From Harmonia axyridis (Eukaryota > Arthropoda > Insecta > Coleoptera > Coccinellidae): a DNA stretch of 64,000 nucleotides. Position numbers and translations under genes: made by a program. The stretch's first letter is position 1. Every line of letters begins with the position of its first letter. Below, piece after piece: positions 10,516 to 20,422 of the stretch. The notes under the pieces are model-generated. The model saw only the letters and a list, made by a program, of their open reading frames with translations, did not search any database and was not told the DNA's origin. The stretch is taken from NCBI RefSeq assembly GCF_914767665.1, contig NC_059503.1:11346001-11410000 (forward strand), given 5' to 3'.

Positions 10516-10701
10516 ATGAGGTCATTGGGTAGTCCTGTCCAATTGTACGTGCTTCTCGCGTCGTGTATGATAACGTATTTAACGTCGGAATCAGTTTTAT
10601 CGGTCCACCAGCACGCTACAGATCAGATTTTCCGGATTAACATAGATGTTAATACGCATGATGCTCGGCGAGCAGATACGAAAGAATTAATAAACGTTTG
10701 A
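10516..10701 (+). CDS. Candidate small secreted protein or first exon, unknown
   Basis: The ORF starts at ATG 10516 and ends in TGA (61 aa). The N-terminus (MRSLGSPVQLYVLLASCMIT) has a short polar start and a hydrophobic core of about 11 residues, as in a signal peptide. The remainder is hydrophilic and ends RADTKELINV. No dibasic-flanked peptide or Cys pattern is visible. No strong GTRAGT donor occurs inside, so it is either a complete mini-protein or a chance ORF in a GC-richer block. Unrecognised. Confidence 0.3.
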   Translation: MRSLGSPVQLYVLLASCMITYLTSESVLSVHQHATDQIFRINIDVNTHDARRADTKELINV

Positions 10702-10767
10702 TATGATTCGATCGTTTTCGGATTATCTTTTGCTATTCAATTTCATGTTGATTGCTTAGTAACTAGA

Positions 10768-10858
10768 CCAATAATAATAATAATAATATTTATTGATCCT
10801 TTAGGACATACCAATATATGTATAGGACAAGTCAAAGAGATTATAAAGACTTATAAAG
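10768..10858 (-). mobile_element. Retroelement 3' tail with (ATT)n
   Basis: On the minus strand the sequence reads ...ggatcaataaatattattatt, the kind of 3' tail (aataaat followed by ATT repeats) common on insect LINEs. It abuts a plus-strand LINE fragment. No coding part is attached. Confidence 0.4.
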
Positions 10859-11026
10859 GGGAACCAAGGTCCAGAAAGAAGAGGGCACTCCTGGATGAAG
10901 AATATAAGAGACTGGACAGGGATAAATATCCAAACGTTGGTTCACAGCACTCAAAAAAGGAAAGAATTTGCTTTATTTTCTACGACATCCACTAAATCAG
11001 TAACAGTTTATATCTTGCTCCAATAG
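10859..11026 (+). mobile_element. Non-LTR retrotransposon ORF2 C-terminal fragment
   Basis: The plus frame includes GPERRGHSWMKNIRDWTGI, then TQKRKEF, and ends TAG at 11024-11026. The G-P-x-R-R-x-x-S-W-x-x-N-I-R-D-W pattern is the standard C-terminal signature of a large group of insect LINE ORF2 proteins. The reverse transcriptase itself is absent. It is a 5'-truncated remnant. Confidence 0.7.
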
Positions 11027-11123
11027 CCATGGTGCTGACTCACTAAACAATTATTGAATATGTTGTGTTTCTTCAGAATAGAAAAGTTGTATGACTATTT
11101 CTGAATACAATATAAAGTATAGG

Positions 11124-12011
11124 TACACTGTGTCCGTAAAGTGTGGAACAAATTCATTTTCAGCTAAACAGATCATTTTAAGAAATAAACCTGAAGCATG
11201 TCGATTTTTTATTTTAAGTTACCGCATTTTAAAATAAAAATCTAATATACAGGGTGAATTACTTTCGACTAATGACGACGCCGTCATTTTTTTTAAATGG
11301 AACACCCCCATTTTGTCTCAGTTTTCCGATTACTGTAGCTGAGATGATTCCAAAAATGTATCACATGTTGATTCCAATTTGTATAGGGTGGATAAAAATA
11401 CAATAGTTGTGTGTGTGCTTATAAAGTAACGCGTAACATTTTTTATTAGTTGAATTAACAATATTATCAAAAATACTTATTGTCTAGCGGCAATTGGTTT
11501 GAATGTAACACCCTGTAGTTTGTTACATTTTTAGATTGATAAAAATGTATAAAAATAAGAAAAAATTTCTTTTATATTCTGTCTGCTAGACCACAATTCC
11601 AAACGTGTTCGGAAAAGCTCATTTTTATTAATCTAAAAATGTAACAAACTACAGGGTAATACATTCAAACCAATTGCCGCTAGACAATAGTAAAGAATGT
11701 TACGCGTTACTTTATGAGCACACACAAAACTATTGTATTTTTGTCCACCCTGTACCAATTGGAAGCAACATGTATACATTTTTAGAATCAGCTCAGCTAG
11801 AGTAATGGGAGAATTGTGACAAAATGGGGGTGTTCCATTAAAAAAAAAATGACTGTGACGTTAGCACTCCAAAGTAATTCACCCTGTATATCAGATTATT
11901 ATTTCAAAATACGGCAAATCAAAATAAAAATTAACTTGTTTCAGGATTAGTTCTTAAAATGGTCTGTTTAGTTAAAAATTAATTTGTTCCATACCTTACG
12001 GATACAGTGTA
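11124..12011. mobile_element. Long foldback element (arms ~420 bp), Tc1/mariner-type MITE
   Basis: The ends are tacactgtgtccgtaaag (11124) and cttacggatacagtgta (to 12011), inverse of each other. The similarity continues inward for about 420 bp on both sides, through gtaacgcgtaacattttt-type and caattggtttgaatgtaac-type segments, to a central loop of about 60 bp near 11548-11610. TA sits at both outer edges, consistent with a TA target duplication. Both arms contain an inner tacagggtgaatta / taattcaccctgta module shared with other repeats here. There is no transposase, so it is non-autonomous. Confidence 0.85.
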
Positions 12012-12692
12012 CAAAGAGAAAGATAATTACTCTAAAATGAATTCCTCAAAAACAATAATCCACAAAATTTCAAAACTCTGATCCCCACGATCTCGCCGAT
12101 AAAAAATTGTACCATTCAACTATCCACGAGACTTCCAATAATGCTCGAACCATACCAAAACATAAAAACCACACTCTTACGGCCAGCGCATAAAATGAAA
12201 TAGTTCTTTCGCAGTCCTCCTTGGCGTTGTCTCGTTTTTTTCCCCGGCAATACCGTGTCCTTCGGTGATAAATTAATCTTCCTTTGACAGGATTAATGTA
12301 CCGAAGGGGCAGCTTGAGCCGCCGGTTAGCAGCTAACTCATTCCGGTAACAAGTCTAAGCTCTTAACAATACTCCGGTGTAGGTGAGTTCATCTAATCCT
12401 ATTACATAGAGGTGAGGATTCGACAGGGCCCTGGAGAGTCCCGGCCGTCCACAGCCTCGAAAATAGATTAGGGCTACAATTTCATCTAGGACTTTTTCCG
12501 TGCGATATGGAATCATCCGAGGATTCAAATTGAATAAGGGTATAGTGGTAGGATGTTCGTGGACGTATGAGGTGGTTGGATGTTTCATTTGGGCTTTTTA
12601 TGTCGTATTATGCTGAAAATGTGTTATTAGTGACGACGTTAGAGGTTTTAACCCAGATATTCTAGGTTAGGAATTCGCCATAAGCGTTATAA
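12012..12692. other. Non-coding stretch, GC-richer at 12200-12600
   Basis: A perfect-looking donor (TAG|GTGAGT near 12374) exists on plus, but no frame leads into it convincingly. The 77-codon minus frame 12355-12588 has no motif. I read this as unannotated intergenic sequence, possibly regulatory. Confidence 0.35.
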
Positions 12693-13417
12693 CAGGCCAA
12701 TTGAAAAGTCCCCGGTCTGCCATAGTAAAACCCATTTTTTATTGGCAAAATTCGATTTCATTATTCAACATAGTTGCCTTCGAGGGTGATACAGAGATTA
12801 TAGCGATCTTCCAACTTTTCATTGGCGCTAAATTTCTTTCCAGAGAGCATTCTTTCGAGGTCTGAGAACAGGAAAAAGTCGCTGAGGGCCAGATCTGGCA
12901 AATACGGTGGATGCAGAAGTAATTCGAAGCCCAATTCATGCAATTTTGCCATTGTTTTCTTTGATTTCTGAAACAGCGCATTGTCTTGAAGAAACAACAA
13001 CTTTTTTTCTTTAAATGGCTCCGATTTCATCATTTAAACGATCCAATAACGCTATATAATAATCGCTGTTGATGGTCTGGCCCTTTTGGAGGTAATCAAT
13101 GAATATTAAACCTTGCGCATCCGAGAATAATGGTGCCATAACCTTGCCAGCTGACTGTTGTGTTTTTATCGCTTTGGATTCGGTTTATCGTGTGCAGTCC
13201 ACTCAGCTGACTGTCGATTGGACTCCGGGGTGAAATGATGGAGCCTTGTTTCATCCATTGTTTCATATCAACGCGAAAATTCAGGATTATTGCACTTAAA
13301 TTTCTTTAAACACTGCTCAGAATCATTAAGACGTTGTTGCTTCTGATCGATTGTGAGCTCGCGTGGCACACATTTTGCACACAGCTTTCTGATGTATAAA
13401 TATTTGTGAATGCTATG
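12693..13417 (-). pseudogene. mariner transposase remnant (D,D34D), 5' truncated
   Basis: On minus, mariner homology runs from HSIHKYLYIRKL through a QRLNDSEQCL-like stretch and MDETRLHHF (first catalytic Asp) to LFLQDNALFQKS (second Asp) and YLPDLALSDFFLF (third Asp), ending LEGNYVE. There is an in-frame stop just before the first Asp and frame breaks at about 13180 and 13040, so it is dead although all three Asp codons survive. The outer 3' end, acaggccaattgaaaag at about 12692, is the terminal inverted repeat. The N-terminal DNA-binding half is missing and unrelated sequence lies in its place. It is the same family as the copy at 26767-27885. Confidence 0.85.
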
Positions 13418-13640
13418 ACGTGTTTCCTTGTGCAAAATATAAATTACATCTGTGTCATCATGAGGAAATCTGTTGATTTCATCTATAAAATCGAGAGTTT
13501 TTTCCTTTGTAAGCTTTGTTTCTCCTAAAATGCAATAAGTTTCGGAAATTTTGATTCGTGGCCGTTGTTGCCAATTTCCGCAGCTTCGGATGAGTTTTAT
13601 TCATATCCATATCGCTATCACTATTCATTCTTGATTATTA
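13418..13640 (-). other. Non-mariner sequence fused in frame to the mariner remnant
   Basis: Upstream of the mariner junction on minus, the same frame stays open for about 36 codons back to a possible acceptor (GCATTTTAG|GA at 13524). It reads GETKLTKEKTLDFIDEINRF and onward, which is not mariner. Farther up is a short ATG frame starting MNSDSDMDMNKTH. Its origin is unknown; it may be host sequence joined by a truncated insertion. Confidence 0.35.
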
Positions 13641-13784
13641 TTATGATCACTAGTATAGACGACAGCCTCATTCAAACGTAAAATCTGGCGGATTTCGTAA
13701 ATTATTAATTTGGCAAGAGCAAATGACGAACCAATACGCTCCAGTTACTAGGATACGGTGGTGCCGTATCATGGTAATAACCAC

Positions 13785-13986
13785 AGCGGACAAAAAGAGT
13801 TAGCGGACGAAAAAAGTTAGCGGACGAAAAAAGTTAGTGGACGAAAAAAGTCAGCGGAAAAAAAAAGTTAGCGGACGAAAAAAGTTAGCGGACGAAAAAA
13901 GTCAGCGGAAAAAAAAGTTAGCGGACGAAAGAAGTTAGCGGACGAAAAGAGTTAGCGGACGAAAAAAGTTAGCGGACGAAAAAAGG
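13785..13986. repeat. 17-bp minisatellite, ~12 units
   Basis: The unit is agcggacgaaaaaagtt, repeated head to tail about 12 times with single-base variants (agtgg, agtc ends) and two units with small changes in the A-run. The array stops abruptly at the border of a CpG-rich block. Confidence 0.95.
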
Positions 13987-13989
13987 TCG

Positions 13990-14640
13990 ACGAAAACTGG
14001 ACTTTAGTTACAACGACCGAACAGTCCGCACAAATCCTGATAGGCACAGCGCGGCTCCGGCGGATTGATCGAAACGGCTCTGGCGGCCCCCGAAATGTAC
14101 GTGCATTACACATGCCATTGCCCCCGGAATCGTCCGGGCCATTGCCGTTCGGACAGCGTTTCTGCGGGTCCCATTTCTCCGGCATCGGATCGCTTTTATG
14201 TAGGCGGTCCAGATTTGCGGTCTCCTGATTAATCCCGCCGTTGCCCGGAGAGTCCGGTCCTCGCCGTTAGTATTCCGGACCGTCGTGCCGCGGCCCCGCC
14301 GCTAAGACACCGGAGGCTTTCCGGGCCTTTCGCCTGATTTATTCCCGTTAATTTCTACGCCCCGGATCTAATTTGATATCGTTTCTCTTCTGCGGCCCCG
14401 GCTATATCGGCAAATTGTTAGCGGATGATTGCGTCGACCTGATTGAGATTTATGGGGACTGAGAGAGGGGGGTGGGGGTGTAGAGAGGAGGGTGAAATGC
14501 TCTTAATTCTGCGGTTTTGCATTTAAGATTCGGAGCTTAAGACTGTCGGTGGTAATTTCGGACGATTGCGTTATCGGCGTGTTGCGGCGAGGGGTTTGCT
14601 TGTTCGCGTTATTTCTTTAATTTGGGTTGTAGTCGGGCAG
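13990..14640. other. CpG-rich block
   Basis: Strikingly GC- and CpG-rich against AT-rich surroundings (for example cgtcgtgccgcggccccgcc near 14281). Open frames here (13952-14185, 14571-14780) reflect scarcity of stops rather than coding signal. It could be a conserved regulatory element or a CpG island promoter; no start of transcription can be placed. Confidence 0.5.
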
Positions 14641-14809
14641 TGGCGTAGGGGTTGACTGCTAGATCCTTCTGATATTCGAGAAATCGATTTTTGAAGTCTT
14701 TCAAAAAAACCACTTATGGTACCCTTAGTTATATAGGGTCGTCCAGATTTTAGTGATAGATCTAATACTATTACATTCATTGTTCAATTTTTTTAATATT
14801 GGATTGTTG

Positions 14810-15530
14810 ATGAAGTGATATTTCGAATTAAGTAAATGTGTCCTGCCAAAATTATCCAGTGGCTTATATGTGAGGATGCGATGATTCTTTCCTTATTGAA
14901 AATCAATACCACTTTCTTTTTCATTTCTGAAATCAACAGAGATTAATTAAAGAAAAGTCTCTTGAATTATTTTCATAGAATGTACCATTTTCGAGATGAT
15001 CGAATTATTATATTATCCACAAAAATCTACAAATATTAATTGTTTCATTAGTGATGAATGAAAAATGGAGTAGTGAATTGAAACGCTTTCAGATGGCATT
15101 CAATTGAACATTTCAGAAAGAAAATTCATCAGATACTTAAACGATGAAAAATATTCACAAAAATTTTTTGTTATTTTAGTTTCTTTTAGAATTGCAACAA
15201 TAACAAAAATTCTATCTTAAAGCGTTATATACAATACGTCAATTTCTGTACTTTTATTTATAAGTAATGGGGAAATTTTCAGACTTAATTTTTGTAGATA
15301 TAGATTTGTGGATAGTATTTGCTTTATACTCGATTATCTCGAACATTGTACGTTCTATGAAAATAATTCATGATAACTTTTTTCCACTTAACTCTGTTGA
15401 TTTCAGAGAAGTATAAATTTTTTGAAAAATAGAAAGTGGTGATGATTTTTATTAAAAAAATTATCATCGCAACCCTATATCTACTCCACTGAATATTTTT
15501 TGCAGGTTACATTTACCTTATTCGAAACAT
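14810..15530. repeat. Large inverted repeat (arms ~240 bp)
   Basis: The left arm, about 14815-15060, contains tctgaaatcaacagag, gaattattttcatagaa and atgatcgaatta. The right arm, about 15250-15525, carries the inverses (ctctgttgatttcaga, ttctatgaaaataattc, actcgattatctcg) in mirrored order. The spacer is about 190 bp. The arms have diverged to perhaps 75-80 percent by eye. Probably an old foldback transposon; no coding. Confidence 0.75.
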
Positions 15531-16830
15531 TACAATATCAAGCCCTCAGTTCCTAAAAAATTTACACAATGAATATAATAATACTAGCATCATGAGTAAA
15601 AAGTGCATCGCCTTTTGGTGTAAACAGCAAAACCATTTCCTTCAACATAAATTGTTTCAATGATATGAAGTATGCTCTGGTGAATACTTCAAATTTACAA
15701 TACAACAGAAAATTCTCTTCTTATATGTGAAAATAAAAAAAAAATAGGAAAACAATAGAGGAATTTCAACGTTTCAATAATTTTTGGCAATTCCTCAAAC
15801 CAGATAATTTATTATGCGTTATCTCAGAGTTTTCATATATTTCTTCCTAAAAATTTAGAAGAATCCATGAAACATTTACCTTATATCACTTATCAACTTT
15901 GGAGGTTTTTTCCGGAACCCAAATTGCTTCGAAAAACCTATTTTATTTAGAGCACTTGAAATTGAACATTGTTTAGTAATAATGGTGATGATAGTAATCA
16001 ATATTGGAAAAGTTTCCACTGAAATAGATTGAATACACTGGTGAATTGAAAGAATCTTTCTATTTCTAATGGAATCCCACCAAGACTATTAATATCGTAC
16101 TAATATTTCATTGAAAAGAAAACGTGAAGACTCAAAAGCCCTTACAGGTTCAATTCTAACTCGATTCAATTACCCATTGATTGCGTCAATCCCCAACCCA
16201 AATTATCAGATCGACTATCTCAAAACAACGTGCTCTGCCTAATGGATTAAATGACACGGTGAGCCCATTGACACCTGCACTGTCCCACTTGTACAGCTAT
16301 TAGAACAGCACGCACAACAAGAAGCTCCCTCTATTTATCAGACTTGACATCACACCAAAACTAACCTTTATGGTTTCATAGTCTGAGGACCCTCATTTAT
16401 AACGACTCCTGACAGTCAATTATTGCTACACCAAATTTTCCAGACAAGGGTGTTAGCGGCCCAGATAATAAAATAGCTGGATTAGATAAGTCACACCGCC
16501 CCCTGGACTACTGATAAATTGCAGCACATAAATAACATAGGTCGAAGAGATTACTCCATGAAATGTTTTCAATTGGGAATTTTATCTGAGAACTAGAGAT
16601 TCTTCAGGTCCATTGTATCATATCTACGAGCAAAGTTTTTTTGGATCATCATTTGGATCATGGAATTTATTTATGATTACACATCAGGTCATTGTTTTCA
16701 TTTAGCGCAGTTTGGGCGAATATTCCCCTCCTGTCAAAAATTCTATGTATAAGGAGAACAATTATCGAACATTACAGCGATAATTGCATTGTAAGAAGCG
16801 GAACAGCACTGCGATAATGGTTCTGTTCAT
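15531..16830. other. Non-coding AT-rich stretch
   Basis: No supported gene. Sequence between about 16150 and 16550 is more balanced in composition but has no sustained frame. Confidence 0.4.
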
Positions 16831-16853
16831 AGATGCATAGTTTCTATGCATCT
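16831..16853. repeat. Short hairpin, 10-bp arms
   Basis: agatgcatag, loop ttt, ctatgcatct: a perfect inverted repeat. Function unknown. Confidence 0.6.
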
Positions 16854-16937
16854 TACACAGTTCGAATCTATGGCAATACCATTCTACATCAGTTTGACAA
16901 GTGATGTAACAGTTTATTCGGGAAATATTCCCCCAAA

Positions 16938-17115
16938 TCACACTCGTGCATCAAAATGACCGGATAATTTCGCATTCCAGCGTGTTTTCTTCGAAAAACT
17001 GCATTGGGTCATTTTCATTTTTGGAGAAAGAGCCCGACACCGAAGGTGGAGGGTTCTTTTTTATGACAACACGCTGTCATGCAAAATTATCGGTAATTTT
17101 GATGCACTTGTGCAA
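16938..17115. mobile_element. Small palindromic MITE
   Basis: The left side reads ctcgtgcatcaaaatgaccg then ccagcgtgttt. The right side reads aacacgctgtcatgc then aattttgatgcacttgtg, the inverse with mismatches. The centre is near 17030. The overlapping ORF at 16946-17179 is an accident of the repeat. Confidence 0.65.
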
Positions 17116-17311
17116 TTACTTACGAAAAGCATCATTTATTAGATTATTAGACTTATACAAAAAAAAAATAGACAACTGACCTCTCGATTGAAGACCCACC
17201 ACAGGTTTATAAAGAGAGTCACCAGTATTTGGGAACGAAAATCAATGAAGAATGGGATCACTCCATTAAATTGTAGTGTCGAATCGAAACAACCTGAAGT
17301 CTTCTTCTTCG

Positions 17312-17731
17312 TCAGCCTTCCCTTATCCACTCCTGGATGTAGGCCTCTTTCATGTTCCTCCATGCTGTCCTGTCCTGAGCTATCTGAAACCATCTTTTTC
17401 CCGCATACTGCTTTATATCATCAAGCCATCTTCTCTGTGGTCTACCTACACTGCGTTTCGTCGTTCTTGGTCACCAGTGTGTTACTTTATATGTCCATCT
17501 CGATTTGCCCTGTCGAGCCACGTGACCTGCCCACTGCCACTTCAATTCTGCAACACGCGCTATAATATCTAAGACTCTTGTTCTTTGTCGGATTTCTTCA
17601 TTCCTTTTTCTGTCTCTAAGACTGACATTGAGCATAGTTCTTTCCATCGCTCTCTGCATCACCCGCAGCCGTGGACAATGAAGTATATCGTGGTTAGATA
17701 AATTGTGAGTTTGGTCCAACTCAACAATCAT
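17312..17731 (-). mobile_element. Non-LTR retrotransposon ORF2 C-terminus (RTE-like)
   Basis: The minus frame reads RLRVMQRAMERTMLNVSLRD and continues with RNEEIRQRT and LKWQWAGHVAR. After a nonsense codon (TGA replacing an Arg codon between THW and PRTTKRS) it continues RRWLDDIKQYAG and ends EWIREG at TGA 17312-17314, followed by GAAGAAGAAG. This is a classic C-terminus of an insect LINE of the RTE-like type, which ends with short tandem triplets. 5' truncated and dead. Confidence 0.85.
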
Positions 17732-17842
17732 AGAACAATTTCAGACATAATTGATAAGGTCTGTTTCGCCAATATGTGAGCCTAACTCCAAAAATGATTA
17801 GCACCAAGAGAAGAACAATAAGACGGAGATTATAGACTGCAA

Positions 17843-17953
17843 AGAAGATGGCTCGACGATATGAAGTCTAAGGTCGAAAATGGGTGGCATCGGATAGCAC
17901 AAGACAGATCAGAGTGGATAAATTTGAAGGAATGTCCAGGAGTGGATCAATAA
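17843..17953 (+). mobile_element. Second LINE C-terminal scrap, opposite strand
   Basis: The plus frame RRWLDDMKSKVENGWHRIAQ, then DRSEWINLKE, ends TAA at 17951. It is homologous to the same part of the neighbouring minus-strand fragment (RRWLDDIKQYAG...QIAQDRTAW), but diverged. The two fragments stand head to head, about 110 bp apart. Confidence 0.75.
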
Positions 17954-18479
17954 TAGCCGAAAAGGAAGGAGAAAATTATTGAATGAAGGAAGGCCAGATA
18001 ATTTCATGCTCCTGCAACCACTCCCTATACTAAGACAAGTTCCTAAGCCTACCAGAAGAGTTTTTATTAAAATCAAAGTGTTCATTGAATAGCTCACAAA
18101 CACTTAACAATAGTTCATTTGAGTGGTGAAAAAAGTAAATTATTATAAGTATGCTAGATACAAATCAATAAAGAAACAAATATCGCGAAACAGTGGAAAA
18201 GGTATGAATTCAACGAAACTAGTGGCTCGTCGCTTGAGCTCAAGCGGAGACAAAATACTAATATATAAATAACACAACCAATCTTAGCCCAATGAAATAT
18301 ATTGATGTATACTATTCCTGATACGGATTTACTATTTTTTGCAAAAATGTCACCACTCACGTCAAAACCTGCTCATAAATATATCGCTCAATCGCGTGAT
18401 TTTCTTTCAACGTTCGAAACGATTCATTTCATCGCCTCATTCCGCCTTCTCCGTCACCCGCAACCTTATTTCCCATTCC
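17954..18479. other. Non-coding stretch
   Basis: AT-rich, with a 16-bp palindrome cgcttgagctcaagcg near 18229. No supported gene. Confidence 0.4.
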
Positions 18480-19080
18480 GTCCAGCTTAGCGCAGCAAAT
18501 GTTCCTCCGTCTAATCCAGAAAAAAACTGAAGCTGGGCCGTTGTATGTCGTCGAAGGAGCCGTTGTCCGATTGAGCCCGGGGATTTCCCTCCTTAAGGTT
18601 TACACGAAAAAGGGACCGTGGAGCGCTCCGCATTTCGAAAGAACCTAATCAATCTAATCTTCCGATGGCGGATCTCAACGATGCCGTATGAAAGAGTGAC
18701 CATCCGAACAAAGGAGCTTTTATGTCCGCAACATTAATGCGAGTCAAATCCGCTTAGGCTTCCCTTTGTGGGGAGGGAGAGGCGCTGTCGCCATATTTGC
18801 TTCGGATGTGCTCTATGTTCGACCGCGACTATGTTAATGGGTTCCTTCATTTTCAATTAATTAGGAGCGTGCGAATTTCCGTGAAAAATCGAGTTTTTCC
18901 CGACGTCCCGTTATGTTGGCTGCCGTGCAATTGTTTCACTTTGTGCCGTTTGTGTCATTGTGTGAATGGGGCTTCGTCTCCTGAAATTATTTCGGGGTTG
19001 GCGCTCCTGTTCCGAATTCGATTAGCCGGATGTTGTATGCGTATGACGTTATTTTTTTTGGATTCGTTTTGTGTGGCCCG
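18480..19080. other. CpG-rich block
   Basis: GC- and CpG-rich island amid AT-rich flanks. The long plus frame 18797-19123 shows no domain and is Cys/Phe/Leu-rich as expected by chance. Possible regulatory element. Confidence 0.4.
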
Positions 19081-19499
19081 ATTTTTCATATTTCGAAGCT
19101 TTGTAATGAACAATGGAATTTAAAAATGAGGTTTCAACAATGAGAAGAGCATTTATGTTCTAGTATAAATCCTCATAATTTAAAACAGTGAACTATTTTC
19201 AGAACTACTATGTTGCATGACTCTAGAATTAATTTCTTTTCTTTTTCCCCATGGATTAGAGTGTTTTACAAAAAGACTTATCCAATTCGAACTGGTTATA
19301 ATAACAACATGTGTATACATTATTTACTCTTCTTATGCCAAGTTTGGAAATCGTTTGATCTAAATCAGTGCTCATTCGTGAATATTGGAGATTTTTAAGA
19401 ACAATTCATGGACCTAATTATTGAGATAAACGATTCACTATTTTAGAGAGAATTGAAACAACAAAAAGAGAGTCTGAATAATATCGTCCATGAATTCTT

Positions 19500-20422
19500 C
19501 TGAAATTCCTTGCAGTAGGTATTTAGTACGCAGTATTTCAGAACAAACATCACTAGTGCTATTAGATGTTGAGAGAACCTTTGACCTAGTCTGGCACGAA
19601 AGACTAGCCTACAAGATGAAGATGGTAGGCTATAATATCAAAACCTGCAGCAACCTGAGAGACAGAAATTTCTACATCAATATAGATTAAGAAATATCTA
19701 CCAATAGGCAAGCACAAGCATCAGTTCTAGGATCGTTACACTATATGTGCATATGACATCCCAAAAATCCAAGAAATCTCTTAGCCCTATATGAAGATTA
19801 TACGCGAATAGCAGACAGACATACAGACGTCATATATAGAAGACTGCAAGAAGCACTATAAGATATAGACGTATAATAATTGTTAAATGGAAAATTCAAA
19901 TAAACGGCAAAAGGAGCCAGGTTATTCTCCTACAGAAAAGGATACTAGAGATCAACTCAAATTTTAGAATCGATGGAGAAAGGATGAAATGGAAAAATGA
20001 AGTCAAGTACCTACTAGGTGTAACACTAGATGATAGAATCATATGGAAAAACCTTATAAAATACGCAGTGGCTAAAACAAACTCAGCAATGAGTTCACTT
20101 TATCCACTTATAGAAAGAAAGAGTCAAATGAATCAACATACGAAACTGAGAAACATCAAGTCAATTGCAAGACCTTAACTAACATATAGATCGGCAGCAG
20201 CCAAAAGCTGTTAAGAGCTGCAATGAATATGGTGTTGTTCTCAACAAATCGACAAATCTTACACTCAAAATGCGAAATGGTCACAGAAAATGATCTACTG
20301 AAAAGACATGTTGACTACAACCTTCTTGAAGATGTGATTTGGATAGATTCACGAAAGAACCAGAGATCAAATACGAAAGAATTCAGAAAAACTCAATATC
20401 AAATAGAAGAGACTATGCTATG
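19500..20422 (+). mobile_element. Degenerate Jockey/R1-type reverse transcriptase
   Basis: RT motif A is readable: SLVLLDVERTFDLVWHERL. Next comes a VLGS-like remnant of the QGSVLGP motif. The catalytic box is decayed (ALYEDYTRIAD where F-A-D-D would stand). Then EVKYLLGVTLDDRIIWK, and a run AKTNSAMSSLYPLI typical of the thumb region. The frame changes several times and stops are frequent. It is a dead internal fragment, with neither the endonuclease nor a 3' tail. Confidence 0.85.

Noticed and set aside
16946..17565. Plus frames 16946-17179 and 17188-17572
   Set aside because: The first lies in a palindromic MITE; the others are antisense shadows of the minus-strand LINE ORF2.
18797..19123. 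108-codon plus frame in a CpG-rich block
   Set aside because: Cys/Phe-rich without domain; stop-poor composition explains its length.
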